A stretch of 60,922 bases of DNA from Bacteroidales bacterium (lineage in GTDB: Bacteria > Bacteroidota > Bacteroidia > Bacteroidales > UBA3824), in contig JAGCDD010000369.1 of NCBI GenBank assembly GCA_017651345.1, forward strand, positions 1-60,922, given 5' to 3'. The translations under genes and the position numbers were made by a program. The notes beneath the pieces are model-generated. The model searched no databases. It was not told the origin of the DNA and saw only the letters and a program-made list of their open reading frames with translations. Positions 25,777-34,953 of this stretch are shown here, one piece after another (the first letter of the stretch is position 1; every line of letters begins with the position of its first letter).

Positions 25777-27420
25777 CTAATATTCCATCACCTCGTTAAT
25801 CGTTTTACCTGAGCAATAATCAGGTGCACAAATACTTAGGAGCGTGGCAAGAGTTGGCGTGATGTCGGTGATACTAATGCGGCGGTTAACTGTTTTGCGG
25901 CGGATGTTTTTGCCAAAGAACACCAAAGGCACGTGCGTATCGTGGTTGTAGGGCGAATTTTGCGCCGAAACGGAATAATCCTGCGATGTTTCAGTAACCT
26001 CTTGCCATCCCGGAGCAAAGTTGAGAACGATGTCGCCAGATTTGTCGCTGCAAAACGAGTTTTGAGCCTGCTGCCAAATGCCGCTTGTGTAATTGCTTGT
26101 AAGAAACGACGATGCGGGCATAGCGTTGTCGATACCCGAGAACTCCATCATCAATTGCGCCGCCATATTCTGAACTTCCGACAGTTTGAGTTTTTTGCTC
26201 TCTATCACGGTTTGATTCAAGTAAATATTGCGACGATGATAACGGTCGATCCATTTTGCCTGTCCATAAAGTGCACTGAGATAAGAATTTAGCACAGTTA
26301 CATTGCTGTTGCAGTTGATTTGATTTCCCGGAATGCCAATCTCGTTCAAAAACGTGGGGCAATCTGACGAGCCACGGTCGGCAGTTAAGAATACCACATA
26401 ATCGTCGTGACCAATGTATTTATCCAGTTTTTCAAGCACTTTGGCAATTTCGGTGTCGAGGCGCAGATACACATCCTCCAACTCAATAGAGCGTATTCCG
26501 TAAGCGTCGCTCACATAACCCGGCACGGCGTAATTAATCAACAGAAGGTCAGGGAACTCATCGCCGCCAAGATTCTCGCTTTCAATGGCTTGCAAGGCAA
26601 ACTCTGTGGTAAGGCTGTTGCCGTGAGGTGTGTAGCGCATTACGGCGTAACCCATATTTTGTTTCAACTTGTCGAGGTTGTACGGAAAAGTGGTCTGTCC
26701 GCCCACGCCAATCTCGTAAACGCTGTTGTCGGGAAGACTCTCGATATACTGCTTGATACTTTTGATAGTGTACCAACCTTTGTAGATATATTCGTCGGGC
26801 AGTTTTCTATTGTTAAAATCCATTACCCATTGCGGCAAAACTCCTGTGTAATAAGAATTTGTGATAAAATTACCCGTACTATCGTCTAACCAATAAACGC
26901 CGTCGGCAAGACGTCCCGCCGAAAGTATTGCGCTGCGATGGTTTAGCGAAACCGAAATCACCTTGCTGCGCTTAAAAGTGGCAAGTTTCATCTCGTCGCC
27001 AAGGGTTGTGCCGCGCAATTGAAGTGGCGACGATGCACCTGTGTTGCTCGAACCACCTATGGCAGTGTAGTTTTTGTCGCCTACTGCGGTTTGCACCTTG
27101 CGGTCGAGACGCTGATACCACGAGTTTGCAATTATTCCGTGGCTGCAAGGGTTGGCACCAGTGTAAATAGTGGCAAAACCGGGAGCAGATTCTGTCACAA
27201 GATATTCGTAATGAGCGTTGGTACAGTTAGTTCCGCCGCTAATAAGGCGTTTAAAACCGTTTTCGCCCATATGGCGTCCATAGCGATAGAGGCAGTCGTA
27301 ACGCATTTGGTCAATTACTATGCCCACAACAATACGCGGCTCTTTTTGCAATTGAGCCGATGACGATGCTGATAAAAGAATGTTCAGGGAAAGAACAAGG
27401 GGAATAATTTTGAATAACAT
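25777..27420 (-). CDS. PafA-type alkaline phosphatase family protein, probably inactive
   Basis: 547 aa from the ATG at 27420 (signal peptide MLFKIIPLVLSLNILLSASS, cleaved near SAQ). The fold is that of the PafA phosphate monoesterase: VGIVIDQMRYD (Asp37), NAHYEYLVTESAPGFATIY, FLTADRGSSDCP, YNHDTHVPLVFFG. Compared with PafA, the nucleophile Thr79 position is Ser, Lys162 is Asn, the Zn ligands Asp305 and His309 are Gly and Asp (PGYVSDAYG), and ligand His353 is Arg (TADRG). Asp38, Asn100, Arg164, Asp352 and His486 equivalents remain. Loss of three of the usual zinc ligands argues for a non-catalytic or altered periplasmic protein. Promoter at 27444-27451. Confidence 0.85.
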   Translation of the reverse strand: MLFKIIPLVLSLNILLSASSSAQLQKEPRIVVGIVIDQMRYDCLYRYGRHMGENGFKRLISGGTNCTNAHYEYLVTESAPGFATIYTGANPCSHGIIANSWYQRLDRKVQTAVGDKNYTAIGGSSNTGASSPLQLRGTTLGDEMKLATFKRSKVISVSLNHRSAILSAGRLADGVYWLDDSTGNFITNSYYTGVLPQWVMDFNNRKLPDEYIYKGWYTIKSIKQYIESLPDNSVYEIGVGGQTTFPYNLDKLKQNMGYAVMRYTPHGNSLTTEFALQAIESENLGGDEFPDLLLINYAVPGYVSDAYGIRSIELEDVYLRLDTEIAKVLEKLDKYIGHDDYVVFLTADRGSSDCPTFLNEIGIPGNQINCNSNVTVLNSYLSALYGQAKWIDRYHRRNIYLNQTVIESKKLKLSEVQNMAAQLMMEFSGIDNAMPASSFLTSNYTSGIWQQAQNSFCSDKSGDIVLNFAPGWQEVTETSQDYSVSAQNSPYNHDTHVPLVFFGKNIRRKTVNRRISITDITPTLATLLSICAPDYCSGKTINEVMEY

Positions 27421-27443
27421 TGTGAGGTTATTTAATCTTTGTT

Positions 27444-27451
27444 CAAAGATA
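27444..27451 (-). promoter_or_regulatory. Promoter of the PafA-family gene
   Basis: TATCTTTG (TAnnTTTG) 23 bases upstream of the preferred ATG at 27420. It lies after the stop of the upstream antitoxin gene and argues against the longer frame starting at 27465. Confidence 0.65.
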
Positions 27452-27461
27452 TAATTAAGAA

Positions 27462-27782
27462 TCAAACTATCGAAAAACTTATCCTCTTGCCAAGGCTGTG
27501 GAAAATATTCAATAGCGACGACAACTGAATATCAAGACTGCCATTCTCTATTTTTGAAATTACGCTTTTTTCAGTTCCCAATTTATCGGCAAATTCTTCT
27601 TGCGAAAGACCTGCCGTAGTACGCTCATCTTTGAGACATTCCGCCAAGCAATACATATCAGCATCAGACTCGAATTTTTCACGTGCAGGGTCGCCACGTT
27701 TGCCATACTCGATTTCAAGTAGTTGCTCAAAATTGGTACATTCCATAAGTTTTTCGCGTTGTTTCTCAGTTAATTCTGCCAT
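27462..27782 (-). CDS. XRE-type antitoxin of a toxin-antitoxin pair
   Basis: 106 aa. The C-terminal half is a Cro/CI-type helix-turn-helix: TTAGLSQEEFADKLGTEKSV then ISKIENGSLDIQLSSLLNI. This layout is standard for antitoxins that neutralise Gp49/HigB-like toxins and repress the operon. The N-terminal 45 residues are charged and helical. It overlaps the 3' end of the toxin gene by 17 bases, implying coupled translation. Confidence 0.88.
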   Translation of the reverse strand: MAELTEKQREKLMECTNFEQLLEIEYGKRGDPAREKFESDADMYCLAECLKDERTTAGLSQEEFADKLGTEKSVISKIENGSLDIQLSSLLNIFHSLGKRISFSIV

Positions 27783-28122
27783 TTCGTTTGTCGTTAAAGT
27801 AATCGTCCATTATTTTTTTAGCACGTTGTATCTCATCAGAAGGTGTCTTTTGGCTCTTCTTTTGAAACCCATTAAATAATACGACAATTGAGCCGTTATC
27901 GTTGCAACAAAAAATTCTAAAAATATTGCTTTCAAACTCTATCCTAATCTCGTACAATCCGTTGACACCTTCAATTTTTTTTAAAAACCTTGAAGGAACA
28001 ATCTTTTGGGTTTCAATAATTTTGAGAGTATATTGAATCTTCAAACGCTCCTTTTCAGTACGTTGGAGATAAAAATCCATAAAATAATTCTTATACCATT
28101 TTATCTCTCTGATTCTATCCAT
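27766..28122 (-). CDS. Gp49/HigB-like (DUF891) toxin
   Basis: 118 aa. MDRIREIKWYKNYFMDFY at the start, then FLKKIEGVNGLYEIRIEFES and FRIFCCNDNGSIVVLFNGF then QKKSQKTP are the conserved core of phage-derived Gp49-like toxins of the RelE superfamily. The basic and aromatic residues expected at the mRNA site (R in YEIRIEF, F-R-I-F, K-K-Q/S-K-T-P) are present, so it looks intact. It is first in the pair, with the antitoxin overlapping its end. Promoter at 28144-28151. Confidence 0.9.
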   Translation of the reverse strand: MDRIREIKWYKNYFMDFYLQRTEKERLKIQYTLKIIETQKIVPSRFLKKIEGVNGLYEIRIEFESNIFRIFCCNDNGSIVVLFNGFQKKSQKTPSDEIQRAKKIMDDYFNDKRNGRIN

Positions 28123-28143
28123 TTCCTTTTATGTTATTTGACA

Positions 28144-28151
28144 CAAATGTA
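28144..28151 (-). promoter_or_regulatory. Promoter of the Gp49-like toxin-antitoxin pair
   Basis: TACATTTG (TAnnTTTG) about 22 bases upstream of the toxin ATG. Confidence 0.6.
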
Positions 28152-28298
28152 ACAATTATTACTGATTTATCAACACTCTTTACAATTTTTTTTGACACTC
28201 TTATTGGTCAATAATATCCCAATTATGCAAGCGGCACTTGCACAAATTGATAATAACGAGACTCATCTGCGTTATTCTTCATATACATAAGTTTTGTA

Positions 28299-29507
28299 CT
28301 ACATTATAGAAATAAAAAACTGAATAATGCCCGCCGCACCGCCAAGCACAGCACCTACGGCAATAAGTTTCCACTCGTCTTGCTCAAAGGCGGGACGCAA
28401 GAAACCGATAAACTTTTTGGGCGGCAACGATGCCATTTTGTTGCCGATAGTATTCTGAATATCAAGGGCTTTTTCGGCGTAGGGGAACACCGCACGGATA
28501 TAAAGCGGCATTTCGCACATAAGTTCAAAAAGTGCCACATTTTTGATTTCGCGGATTTTTTCGTCGGGCATAAGAATGCGCACAGGCACGGGCATACGCT
28601 CCATAACGCGGTCTACGGCAGATGAAATCTCGCGACCAAGTATTTCCTTAACCCGTGGATTGTCTTTGCGAAAAATGGTGTCGAACAGATTGTCGATGGT
28701 GAGAATACGTTCTGAAATTATCTGCGCATAACGAAACGACTCCTCTTTTTGACGTTTGAGAAACAATCCCCAAAGCACAAACGGACCAATATATACAGGT
28801 TCGGCAGGTTCAAATATCAGTTTGATAGCCAAATAGTTAGTAATATAACCGATAAAAATGCCATAAAGCAAAAACATCAGCCAATGCGAGGTGTAAGCAC
28901 TTGTAAAAATCTGACCTATACCGAAAAACGCACCAAGAAACAATCCCGACGTTTCGATAAAGCGGAATTGTTTGCCGCCAAGATCAAGGAATATCTTGTT
29001 AATCAGCGTTTTATCTTGTTTTAATGTGTCAATGGTGATTTTTTTCAGGTCGATAATATCGTCAACATTATCTTTTATGCTCTGCATAGAGTTTTGAACG
29101 GCAGAAGGCATCGCGGTTTCAATCACCTGACTTACAGTGTTTTTAATTTTATTACCCGAAATACTCCACACAATAGGCATTCTCGATTGCATCACCTTAG
29201 AGGTAATCTTGCCGCAGAGTTTTTTTAGATCGTCGCTGCAAATTTCGGTAACTTTCTGAGTGTCAATACGGGCGAACACTTCCGAAGTTTTAAAAAGGTC
29301 GCGAGTAAGAAGGTCGACAGATTTTTCTGCCATCTGAGTGGTTTTAGAAGGGATAATGCCTTGCCAACCAAAGGGACGAATGCCAAAATAGTCGATGGGA
29401 TAGAATGTCATTTTTACCGCTAACACATTGGTAATCCAACCGATAAGTCCGCTGATAACGGGCATCAGTATGTAGACGTAATTTTGATATATAAAATCCC
29501 AAAACAT
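28299..29507 (-). CDS. DUF445 family membrane protein
   Basis: 402 aa from the ATG at 29507 (MFWDFIYQNYVYILMPVISG). The frame is open 23 codons further, but the promoter at 29530-29537 lies inside that part. DUF445 marks: SGLIGWITNVLAVKMTFYPI near the N-terminus and the repeated related segment IGYITNYLAIKLIFEP in the middle, each a membrane hairpin. A soluble helical region lies between them and there is a final membrane helix. The function is unknown; a scaffold or transport role in the envelope has been suggested for relatives. It is monocistronic, with a weak hairpin (AATAACG/CGTTATT around 28251-28276) downstream. Confidence 0.85.
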   Translation of the reverse strand: MFWDFIYQNYVYILMPVISGLIGWITNVLAVKMTFYPIDYFGIRPFGWQGIIPSKTTQMAEKSVDLLTRDLFKTSEVFARIDTQKVTEICSDDLKKLCGKITSKVMQSRMPIVWSISGNKIKNTVSQVIETAMPSAVQNSMQSIKDNVDDIIDLKKITIDTLKQDKTLINKIFLDLGGKQFRFIETSGLFLGAFFGIGQIFTSAYTSHWLMFLLYGIFIGYITNYLAIKLIFEPAEPVYIGPFVLWGLFLKRQKEESFRYAQIISERILTIDNLFDTIFRKDNPRVKEILGREISSAVDRVMERMPVPVRILMPDEKIREIKNVALFELMCEMPLYIRAVFPYAEKALDIQNTIGNKMASLPPKKFIGFLRPAFEQDEWKLIAVGAVLGGAAGIIQFFISIM

Positions 29508-29529
29508 AACTGTACGGCATTGATGAATG

Positions 29530-29537
29530 CAAATATA
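29530..29537 (-). promoter_or_regulatory. Promoter of the DUF445 gene
   Basis: TATATTTG (TAnnTTTG) 22 bases upstream of the preferred ATG. It lies just before the end of the upstream DUF1573 gene region at 29566. Confidence 0.65.
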
Positions 29538-29565
29538 ATAAAAAACGGCTTGCGATGTATCAAAA

Positions 29566-30639
29566 TCACTCTGCAATCTGCGCCGAAATTTTCAACACCA
29601 CATTGTCGTGTCCGCTCTGTGGACTATTGGTAACAAGAGTTAAGTATTTGGTTACCAAATTCTTTTTACCTTCTGCGTTGAAAAAAATTGTGATAGTGCC
29701 GTTTTCGCCGGGCTGCACCACAGGCGTGTTGATTTTGTAAGATACGCAGTCAGAAAAATTCCTCACAGCACGTATTTCAAGTGGCGAAGTACCAGTGTTA
29801 GAATATGTTAACTTCTGATATACAGTTGATTCTTTTTCCACATTCTTAAAAGAAACATCCTTGCCGTTTGGGAACTCAATCAAAGGAGGATTCTTTATTT
29901 GCTCGGCGGTAAACTTCTCTGTGATAATAGATTTGAAGTTTAATTTGTAAGAATATGTGTTAACCAGAATGCCAGCCTGAAAATCAAAATAGTCCCAACC
30001 GTCGCATTTTTTGGTAACAAATTCTACTTTGATTTCACCCTTTGCGCCGGGTTTCAAAACCTTTGGCGACACGGTAAGCGACAGATATTGAGGTATTTTA
30101 TCATTGTCGGGCTCAACCACAAGGTCGGCTTTGGTAGGATTGTAAATTTCGATTGTCTGTTTTACGGTTTCGCCTTTTGAAACGCTGCCAAAATTCACAG
30201 TGGTTTTCTTCAACCGCAAATCAAAAAATGTATAGGGATATTCAGCAGAAATAGGCTCAGGGCGAGGCTGCACATTGCCCGAAATATACAGCACATCTTG
30301 GATACTTTTGCCATTGTGCATCACGGTAATGCTTTTGGTAAAAGCCCCCGGACGGTCGCGCGGGTCGAATGTTGCATCCACATAACCCTCCTGCCCCGGC
30401 ATCACAGGCTCTTTGCTCCACGCCGGCGAAGTGCATCCGCACGATGTATACACCTTTGACACCACCAAAGGCGAATTTCCCGTATTCTTGTACACAAATC
30501 GGTGAGTAACAGCACCATCTAGTTCGCCGATGTTGCCATAATTATATTCCAATTCGGCAAATTCGGTCACAGGCTGAGCCGTTGCGGTTATAGAAAATGC
30601 CAACAAAAATGTTACTATATATATAAGGTGTGGTTTCAT
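29566..30639 (-). CDS. DUF1573 domain protein, exported
   Basis: 357 aa with a signal peptide (MKPHLIYIVTFLLAFSITAT, ending AQ). The first DUF1573 domain has the hallmark VSKVYTSCGCTSPAWSKEPV followed by PGQEGYVDATFDPRDRPGAF, an Ig-like (HYDIN/ASPM-related) fold. A second Ig-like domain (VNFGSVSKGETVKQTIEIYN) and a third less conserved one follow. DUF1573 proteins are abundant exported proteins of Bacteroidota of unknown function, likely periplasmic. It is preceded by a 14-bp tandem repeat at 30657-30684. Confidence 0.88.
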   Translation of the reverse strand: MKPHLIYIVTFLLAFSITATAQPVTEFAELEYNYGNIGELDGAVTHRFVYKNTGNSPLVVSKVYTSCGCTSPAWSKEPVMPGQEGYVDATFDPRDRPGAFTKSITVMHNGKSIQDVLYISGNVQPRPEPISAEYPYTFFDLRLKKTTVNFGSVSKGETVKQTIEIYNPTKADLVVEPDNDKIPQYLSLTVSPKVLKPGAKGEIKVEFVTKKCDGWDYFDFQAGILVNTYSYKLNFKSIITEKFTAEQIKNPPLIEFPNGKDVSFKNVEKESTVYQKLTYSNTGTSPLEIRAVRNFSDCVSYKINTPVVQPGENGTITIFFNAEGKKNLVTKYLTLVTNSPQSGHDNVVLKISAQIAE

Positions 30640-30656
30640 AGTTCAAAAGTTTAAAT

Positions 30657-30684
30657 GCATAATTCATAATGCATAATTCATAAT
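30657..30684. repeat. Two tandem copies of a 14-bp AT-rich unit
   Basis: TGCATAATTCATAA occurs twice in a row. Such ATGCATAATTCATAAT strings are common intergenic simple repeats in Bacteroidota. The unit is partly palindromic (ATGCAT), and no function is implied. Confidence 0.75.
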
Positions 30685-30688
30685 TAAA

Positions 30689-31621
30689 TTAATCCAATCC
30701 AATTTGATAAATATCTATCGTATTGTTAAAAAACGTAGGAACAATAAGAATATTTTGCTGCGGCAGATACTCAAAATCGGCGGCATTAACCCCCTCACGA
30801 GCGTTCACAAGCAAACGACATTCTTTTTGAGTTACTGCAAAAATATTGCCCAAAAAATCTGACGCTATAAAAGTGCTATCATTGTGATATTTAAGTCCGT
30901 CGGGAGTAAAATGAAGTTTTGCAAAAACCCTTCTACGAGCATTTAGAGGGTCGATAGTAATAATTCGGTCGGCGGCTGCAATGGCAATTTTAGCATCAGC
31001 ACGGCAAATACCGTTGGCACCTGCGCAAAGCGAATCGGCAAACAGTTTCTGTAATTCACCTTGCTGCGAAATTTTAAACACGCATCCAGCCTTAGTGTCA
31101 GACACATACACATTATTGTCGGCATCAGAAGCCACATCGTTGAGAAACTCCGCACCTTCGGGCTGGTAGATTTTCGTAACCGTTTGCGATTCAATATTAT
31201 AAACCACAATTCGGTCGATATCAGCAATAAAAAGAGTTTGCTCTGCAACGGTCATTCCCTTTGGCGCATTCAAATTGGCAATAGGCAGAGTATCAATAAT
31301 TTCACCCGAAAGCATTACACGTGTAATATAGCCAGAAGAATCTTTTACATCGGGTTCGCCATTGATATTCGACACATAGATATAGTTATTGCGCGTATCC
31401 AACGTAATAGATTCGGGAATTTTGAAACCCTTATTCGACGCCAACAACCTTGCACCCACAAAACCAGATTGAGATATTGGTTCTGAGTCGTATTCGTCGA
31501 TAGGAAATACAATTTTTGATTGATTGTTGGTGCTATTTTTCGATCGGCACGATGTAATCATTAATGCCGAAAACGTTATCAGCAAAAGAGTTGCAAGCGG
31601 TAGTATGTGTTTTCTCATCAT
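30689..31621 (-). CDS. NHL/SMP-30-like beta-propeller lipoprotein
   Basis: 310 aa. Lipobox at ALMITSC (Cys about residue 25), so anchored in a membrane on the periplasmic or surface side. Regular repeats such as NNYIYVSNINGEPDVKD, KGMTVAEQTLFIADIDRIVV, NDVASDADNNVYVSDTKAGC and CRADAKIAIAAADRI indicate a six-bladed NHL or gluconolactonase-like propeller. No metal-binding set of an active lactonase can be identified with confidence. It might bind a ligand or partner protein. It is 50 bases upstream of the DUF1573 gene on the same strand and may be cotranscribed with it. Confidence 0.8.
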   Translation of the reverse strand: MMRKHILPLATLLLITFSALMITSCRSKNSTNNQSKIVFPIDEYDSEPISQSGFVGARLLASNKGFKIPESITLDTRNNYIYVSNINGEPDVKDSSGYITRVMLSGEIIDTLPIANLNAPKGMTVAEQTLFIADIDRIVVYNIESQTVTKIYQPEGAEFLNDVASDADNNVYVSDTKAGCVFKISQQGELQKLFADSLCAGANGICRADAKIAIAAADRIITIDPLNARRRVFAKLHFTPDGLKYHNDSTFIASDFLGNIFAVTQKECRLLVNAREGVNAADFEYLPQQNILIVPTFFNNTIDIYQIGLD

Positions 31622-31692
31622 TTTTATTTTACTTAATATACAAAATACTATACTAAAATAATGCCATACATCATCAAATTCTCAAAATAAAA

Positions 31693-31723
31693 GCCGTTTC
31701 CCTGGGGGGGTATGGGAAACGGC
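31693..31723 (-). terminator. Strong hairpin terminator downstream of the HAMP-GAF-PAS sensor
   Basis: A perfect 10-bp stem, GCCGTTTCCC (31693-31702) with GGGAAACGGC (31714-31723). The 11-base loop holds seven consecutive G residues. On the minus strand TTTTATTTT follows. It lies about 160 bases after the sensor stop; the A-rich low-complexity stretch 31726-31800 separates them. Confidence 0.7.
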
Positions 31724-31886
31724 CAAAATCAATAACAATAAAAATCAATAAAATAAAATCAAATCAAATAAAATTTAAACAAATAAAAATAACATGAATA
31801 ATACACAATTAAAAACAAAAAAATACTCATTTCTAAATCAAATCACCATTGCACAAAGCAATTACATTATAATAAATAACCCATTA

Positions 31887-34682
31887 TTATTCAAATTTGT
31901 ACTTAGTAATCAGTATCATAAACTGATTTTTGAGATCGGTAACCGTGGTAATAACCTCGGCAGGAACGCTATCTTTGTTTTTACGCAATACCCGCTCAGC
32001 TTCGTCCATAACTGCCACATGGCGTTCGAGATTGTGAACAAACTCTGCCATGATTTTCATACGTGTGCGCTCAAGATTGCGGTCAGCATTTTGAAGAGCC
32101 TTAGATTGCAATTTTTCTTTTTCTTGCAATTCGCGGTTTTGTTCAAGGATTTCAGCTTGTTGCAATTCAAGTTCTTTGTGAAGCTTGTTGAGTTCTTCAA
32201 CTTTTTCTTGAAGTTCTTTTTCTTGCGCTTTCGATTTTTCTATTGCGCTAATCAAGTTAGATTCGTTATCGTGAAGTTTTTGATTTGCCTTGTTGAGTTC
32301 TTCCTGCTGAGCCGCCATAGCTTGCTGCGCATTTTGGAGCTCAGTTAAATTGTTTCGCATTTCATCCTCTTGTGCCGCCATTTTATCGGCCTGAAGTTTC
32401 AATTCAAGCTCCTGCTTTTTGCTTGCAGTAATGTCAGTTGCCATATTGAGGATTTTGTATGGGAATCCGTCGCTGTCAATAATCGGGGTAAACACTTGGT
32501 GCAACCAATGCTCCTCGCCACCTGTAACATACTTGTCGGTACGTTTAACAACTTCACCATCGCGTACGCGATTCCAGAAATCGGCATCTTGAAGCGAATT
32601 TTCTGCAGAAGTATCGCGAAATTCGTCTAATGTACGTCCAATGGTTTGTTCGCGCTGCAGGTTCATAGTCTTGCAGAATGCCTCGTTCACACTTGTGATG
32701 TTGCCAGTGAGGTCGTACTCAATAACGAGCGACGAACTGTTAACGGCGTTGAGAATACTCTGCATCTCTGCCTCCTTGCGTGCTGATTCTTCCTGAGTGG
32801 CTTGAAGTTCTTCGAGGTTTTGACGCATCTCCTCTTCTTGCGAAGCCATTTCTTCGGCTTGCTGCTGCGATTGAGCAAGTAGTTCGGCTGTTCTCTGGTT
32901 GATTTTGGCGATAGAGAGTGTGGATGCAATTGATTCCGAAACCTTCTCCACAAAGTCGATTTCGTGTTTCTCCATCTTCTTAAACGATGCTATCTCCATC
33001 ACACCAAAAATCTGTTCCTCTACCTTGAGCGGCATAATCAACAGACAGTTGGGATTTGCTCCACCAAGACCTGATGTTATTGAAAGATAATCGTTTGGTA
33101 GGTCGGTAAGGTAAACATACGATTTTTCAATTGCACATGTACCAATTAAGCCCTCGCCAAGATATATTTTCTTTTTCTTCTTGCGCTCTTGGTTGTAGGC
33201 GTATGAGGATACGAGTTCGAGATAAACGTCGTTTTTATCGTTGTCGTTGTAGAGGAAAAGACCGCCTTGGTTGGCATCCAAGAAATGGATAAGATTCTTT
33301 AACACATTGTTAGCCAAGTCGGTAATATTGCTCGTACTTTGACGAAGAATTTCAGAAAACTGTGTTAAACCTTCGTTTGCCCACTTACGCAAGCTGTCCT
33401 CGCGCTGACGCTTCTGGTCTTCCTGTTGCGATTTGTAAAGATTTCCACGCATCTCAAGAAGCGAGTTTCCTAACAAGTCGTTTTCGCTCAAAGGTTTAAA
33501 TTCGGTGTCCAAGTTGCCGCTACCAATGCTGCTCGCAAACTGAGTGGTTTCTTTCAAGCCATGGGCAAAAGTATTAAGTTCCACAGCCATATCTGCCAAC
33601 TCGTCGTTGGTGTTGCACTTGATTTCCTCATCGGGAATGATACCTTTACTGAGTGCGTTGACATATCCGCTGATTTTGGAAATTGCCGAAGTGATTTTGC
33701 TTGAAAATTTTGCAATTGCCAAAGCCAAGGCACAAATGATGAGTATCGCAATTATTATAAGGAATATTCTTGTGGTAGATGCTGTATGCTCTTTTTGCTC
33801 CGAAATCTTGGTAAGCATTGAATCAATGTCGTCAAGTTTAGATTTTTCAACCGAAAGGTCAAACAGAAGACCCTCTTCGCGGTTAAAACCAATCTCTTTG
33901 TCGATTTTTACCAGAGAAGTAAAGAATCGTTTGAAATCGTTGACAGGTTTAAGCTTTTCGGTAGATTTTGCCTTGTTTTTTTGTTGAGATTGAACTGGCG
34001 GTTGAGGAGCAACAGCTGCCGAATCGGATTGTGTGGTATCGCGTTGAACAATCGGAATAGGTTCGGGCTCAATAATTGCCGCGCTACCCATATTTTGAGT
34101 ATAAATGGTTACAAAATCGTTGTAATAAGCTGGATCTTTGCGGTTTAGATATTGCACTTCCATCTCTTTCAACGACGACAATATCGGTGCGGGAAGCGAT
34201 TTTTGAGCTACGGCAGATGCGTAACTGCGCTCAATCTCGCCAATTATACCAGTAGTAAACGAACCGCGCTTGTAAAATTTAGAAGCTACCAGATTTAACA
34301 AATCGCCGTAACTTGTAGCGTTCTCTTTTAGCATGTAAATGTTGTTGTTGAGGTCGAGAACTGCTGTTGTGGGCATGTTGAGTAGTTCGTCAAAATTTTT
34401 ATTGATCTGCTTTTGCTCAAGTTCGAATTTACGCAAATATTCGTTTTCCATTGTTTTGAAAAACGTATTGTCGGTAGTGTAATAAAGCAAAAACGATTGC
34501 TCATACTCTTTGAGTTTGAGATATTCGAGTTTGAGTGTGAGCACTTTCTGCTCATAATCTTCGTAGGCTTTGTTCCTGCCCAAAAGTACCACAAATATCA
34601 CAGATACAATAATAAAGGGCAATAGAGTTATTAACAGGAATAACCTAAACTTCGACTTTATGGAGAGTTTGAACTTTTTCAT
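31887..34682 (-). CDS. Large HAMP-GAF-PAS sensor without output domain
   Basis: 931 aa from the ATG at 34682 (MKKFKLSIKSKFRLFLLITL). A TM helix at about 15-36 is followed by a helical extracytoplasmic region of about 280 residues with a disordered P/Q/S-rich insert at about 205-245. TM2 (FLIIIAILIICALALAIAKF) lies at about 305-325, then HAMP segments. A GAF domain at about 440-600 has GLFLYNDN, EGLIGTCAIEKSYVYLTDLP and LLIMPLKVEEQIFGVMEIAS. A PAS domain lies at about 665-780 (SSLVIEYDLTGNITSVNEAF). Two coiled coils end in a helical tail. No HisKA, HATPase, GGDEF, phosphatase or MCP hairpin signature was found, so it must signal through a partner. Confidence 0.85.
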   Translation of the reverse strand: MKKFKLSIKSKFRLFLLITLLPFIIVSVIFVVLLGRNKAYEDYEQKVLTLKLEYLKLKEYEQSFLLYYTTDNTFFKTMENEYLRKFELEQKQINKNFDELLNMPTTAVLDLNNNIYMLKENATSYGDLLNLVASKFYKRGSFTTGIIGEIERSYASAVAQKSLPAPILSSLKEMEVQYLNRKDPAYYNDFVTIYTQNMGSAAIIEPEPIPIVQRDTTQSDSAAVAPQPPVQSQQKNKAKSTEKLKPVNDFKRFFTSLVKIDKEIGFNREEGLLFDLSVEKSKLDDIDSMLTKISEQKEHTASTTRIFLIIIAILIICALALAIAKFSSKITSAISKISGYVNALSKGIIPDEEIKCNTNDELADMAVELNTFAHGLKETTQFASSIGSGNLDTEFKPLSENDLLGNSLLEMRGNLYKSQQEDQKRQREDSLRKWANEGLTQFSEILRQSTSNITDLANNVLKNLIHFLDANQGGLFLYNDNDKNDVYLELVSSYAYNQERKKKKKIYLGEGLIGTCAIEKSYVYLTDLPNDYLSITSGLGGANPNCLLIMPLKVEEQIFGVMEIASFKKMEKHEIDFVEKVSESIASTLSIAKINQRTAELLAQSQQQAEEMASQEEEMRQNLEELQATQEESARKEAEMQSILNAVNSSSLVIEYDLTGNITSVNEAFCKTMNLQREQTIGRTLDEFRDTSAENSLQDADFWNRVRDGEVVKRTDKYVTGGEEHWLHQVFTPIIDSDGFPYKILNMATDITASKKQELELKLQADKMAAQEDEMRNNLTELQNAQQAMAAQQEELNKANQKLHDNESNLISAIEKSKAQEKELQEKVEELNKLHKELELQQAEILEQNRELQEKEKLQSKALQNADRNLERTRMKIMAEFVHNLERHVAVMDEAERVLRKNKDSVPAEVITTVTDLKNQFMILITKYKFE

Positions 34683-34953
34683 AAATTTCAACTTTGTTTT
34701 TCAGTCCACTATACCTAAAATATAGGCTACTAAAATTATAAAATTTTAAATTAATGTCAAAATTTTTTAAAAGAAAAATTTTTATTTCTAATTCTTTGTG
34801 TAATAGCATAATAACCCGACACTTTTATTAATAATGTCTTTTAATGTTATGTAATTCGGGAAAAAAGGATTACTTTTGACCCGTTTTTTGTTTGCTATTG
34901 TTTGCAAATATACAAATTTAGTACCGAATATAAAAATTTTCTGCATTAATATA

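Noticed and set aside
31726-31800. A-rich low-complexity stretch (AAATCAAT/AAATAAA-like)
   Set aside because: There is no fixed repeat unit, start codon or promoter pattern. Regarded as simple AT-rich spacer after the terminator.
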